Shown one piece after another: positions 36,866 to 37,815 of a stretch of DNA of 37,815 nucleotides. A model generated the notes under the pieces. The model ran no database searches, had not been told where the DNA came from, and was given only the letters and a program-made list of their open reading frames with translations. The first letter of the stretch is position 1. Every line of letters starts with the position of its first letter. A program made the translations under genes and the position numbers. This stretch comes from Nonomuraea rhodomycinica (GTDB taxonomy: Bacteria > Actinomycetota > Actinomycetes > Streptosporangiales > Streptosporangiaceae), in NCBI RefSeq assembly GCF_013363995.1, contig NZ_JABWGO010000024.1, forward strand, positions 1 through 37,815, read 5' to 3'.

Positions 36866-37815
36866 ATGCTCAGCATGTCGACCGGGTACGACCCGGGTTA
36901 CTTGACCGCCACGGCGGCCGGGGCGGAGAACTACTACCTGTCGGCGTCGGGTGGTGAGCATGGCGAGCCGCCTGGCCGGTGGACCGGTGCGGGGTGCGCC
37001 AAGTTGGGGCTTGTGGGCAACGTCGACCCCGACGTGATGAAGGCGATCTACGCTCATCTGGAGGACCCTCGGGACCCGTCCGGCAAGTCGACGTTGGGGA
37101 AGGCGCCGAGGCGTTACAAGAGCGCTGAGGAGTTGTTGGCGGCGAAGTTGGCGAACGAGCCGGAGGCCACGCCGGAGCGGATTAAGGCGCTGACGCTGGA
37201 GGCCAGCGACGCCAGCCGCAGCGCCGTCCTGTTCCATGACGCCACGTTCAGTCCGGCGAAGTCGGTGAGCCTGATGCACGCCGGGTACCAGGCCGCGGCC
37301 GCGAAGGCGCGGGCCGCCGGCGACCTGGCGACGGCCGAGCGGATGGACGGTTACGCCGAGCAGGTCTGGGCGGCTGTTCGCGCTGGTAGCGCGGCCGCGA
37401 TGGAGTACTTGCAGGAGGAGGCGGGCTACAGCCGTACGGGGTATCACGGGGCGATCCCGCGTGACCCGGTGACCGGCCGCAAGCTCGCCGACCACTCGAC
37501 GGGGCAGTTCGTCGAGGCCAAGGAATGGGTCATCGCGAGCTTTGATCAGCACACCTCGCGCAACGGCGATCCTCAGCTCCACATCCACAACGCGATCTTG
37601 AATCGGGTGGAATGCCCGGACGGCGAGTGGCGGACGATCGACAGTCGGGCCATGCGCAAGGCGCGTCCGGCGGCGGCCGCGATCGCCGAGCGGGTGATGG
37701 AAGAGCAGCTCACGCGGGACTTCGGGGTGAAGTTCGCGACCCGCCCGGACGGTAAGGCCCGCGAGATCGTCGGCATTTCCCAGGAGCAGCGCGACCTCTA
37801 CAGCTCGCGCCGGGC
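36866..37815 (+). CDS. MobF relaxase-helicase, N-terminal part (continues at base 1)
   Basis: ATG 36866 has GGGAGG about 7 bases upstream. The relaxase domain occupies roughly residues 1-275. Residues MLSMSTGYDPGYLTA with Y8, Y12 and Y23/Y24 supply candidate catalytic tyrosines. DATFSPAKSVSLM (125-137) is the conserved MobF strand-helix. The three-histidine metal motif is H229-x9-H239-x-H241 (FDQHTSRNGDPQLHIHN). The frame runs to the window end and continues at 1-3866; total 1,562 residues. Bases 37689-37815 are counted twice in the window. It would nick oriT and pilot the strand to the coupling protein encoded at 5305-7191. Confidence 0.95.
   Translation, partial: MLSMSTGYDPGYLTATAAGAENYYLSASGGEHGEPPGRWTGAGCAKLGLVGNVDPDVMKAIYAHLEDPRDPSGKSTLGKAPRRYKSAEELLAAKLANEPEATPERIKALTLEASDASRSAVLFHDATFSPAKSVSLMHAGYQAAAAKARAAGDLATAERMDGYAEQVWAAVRAGSAAAMEYLQEEAGYSRTGYHGAIPRDPVTGRKLADHSTGQFVEAKEWVIASFDQHTSRNGDPQLHIHNAILNRVECPDGEWRTIDSRAMRKARPAAAAIAERVMEEQLTRDFGVKFATRPDGKAREIVGISQEQRDLYSSRR
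37689..37815. repeat. Terminal overlap, right copy (circular contig)
   Basis: Identical to bases 1-127. See the left copy; the circle closes here. Confidence 0.97.

Noticed and set aside
1..37815. CRISPR arrays, tRNA or rRNA genes
   Set aside because: No repeat-spacer pattern and no cloverleaf or rRNA-like sequence found by eye.

Overview
The window is a complete circular plasmid from a high-GC actinomycete. Bases 37689-37815 repeat bases 1-127 exactly, so the true circle is 37,688 bp and the linear ends are an artefact that cuts one gene in two. Joined across the junction, that gene (36866 to the end, then 1 to 3866) encodes a 1,562-residue MobF (TrwC/TraA-type) relaxase-helicase. GC content is high throughout, GTG starts are common, -10 boxes look streptomycete-like and several mRNAs look leaderless. 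Gene families (DUF2637/SpdB-like, DUF4913-like, XRE-TPR regulator, PrimPol-type Rep) also point to Actinomycetia, such as the Streptosporangiales or Streptomycetales. Genus cannot be settled from the sequence.

Layout: (i) 35.6-37.8 kb and 0-9 kb is the transfer region. It holds a NERD protein, an oriT candidate, the relaxase, a repeat protein, and a leftward operon of a ribbon-helix-helix-like protein, a DUF2637-like membrane/coiled-coil protein, a VirD4/TraG coupling protein and a DUF4913-like protein. (ii) 9.3-10.3 kb holds five tiny or membrane proteins, most joined by 4-bp start/stop overlaps. (iii) 10.4-12.2 kb is a partition locus, parA plus a ParB-position DNA-binding protein, bracketed by two perfect palindromes with the same 32-bp core. 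(iv) 13.1-18.5 kb is a cargo operon: C5-cytosine methyltransferase, small unknown proteins, a PP-loop (PAPS-reductase-like) protein and a DUF4326-HTH fusion. (v) 18.5-21.8 kb holds small membrane proteins, including a VirB2/pilin-like one. (vi) 21.9-25.7 kb holds an operator-flanked unknown gene, zinc-finger proteins and a DUF6247/RelE-like toxin-antitoxin pair. (vii) 25.8-28.2 kb is regulatory: GntR, XRE-TPR and small genes. (viii) 28.2-30.2 kb has a structured non-coding stretch, zinc-ribbon peptides and a SprT-like metalloprotein. (ix) 30.2-35.4 kb is the probable replicon: iteron-like repeats, a primase-polymerase-like Rep, an AT-rich tract and a following operon with a long coiled-coil protein.

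The most unusual signal is a family of seven intact start-associated hairpins, plus one degenerate copy. They sit in the leaders of seven different genes in two clusters (13.2-16.7 kb and 34.6-35.2 kb). Each has a stem whose sequence differs between copies while pairing is kept, a 7-nt loop CCGGACA (ACGGACA once), then an ACCACCCGCGA-type box, a Shine-Dalgarno sequence and the start codon. This looks like an RNA or translational control element, or a protein-binding leader, shared by unrelated genes.

The plasmid encodes a relaxase and coupling protein, but I see no VirB4-type ATPase, VirB6-type channel or FtsK/TraB translocase. It is therefore probably mobilizable, or uses an unrecognised transfer apparatus.
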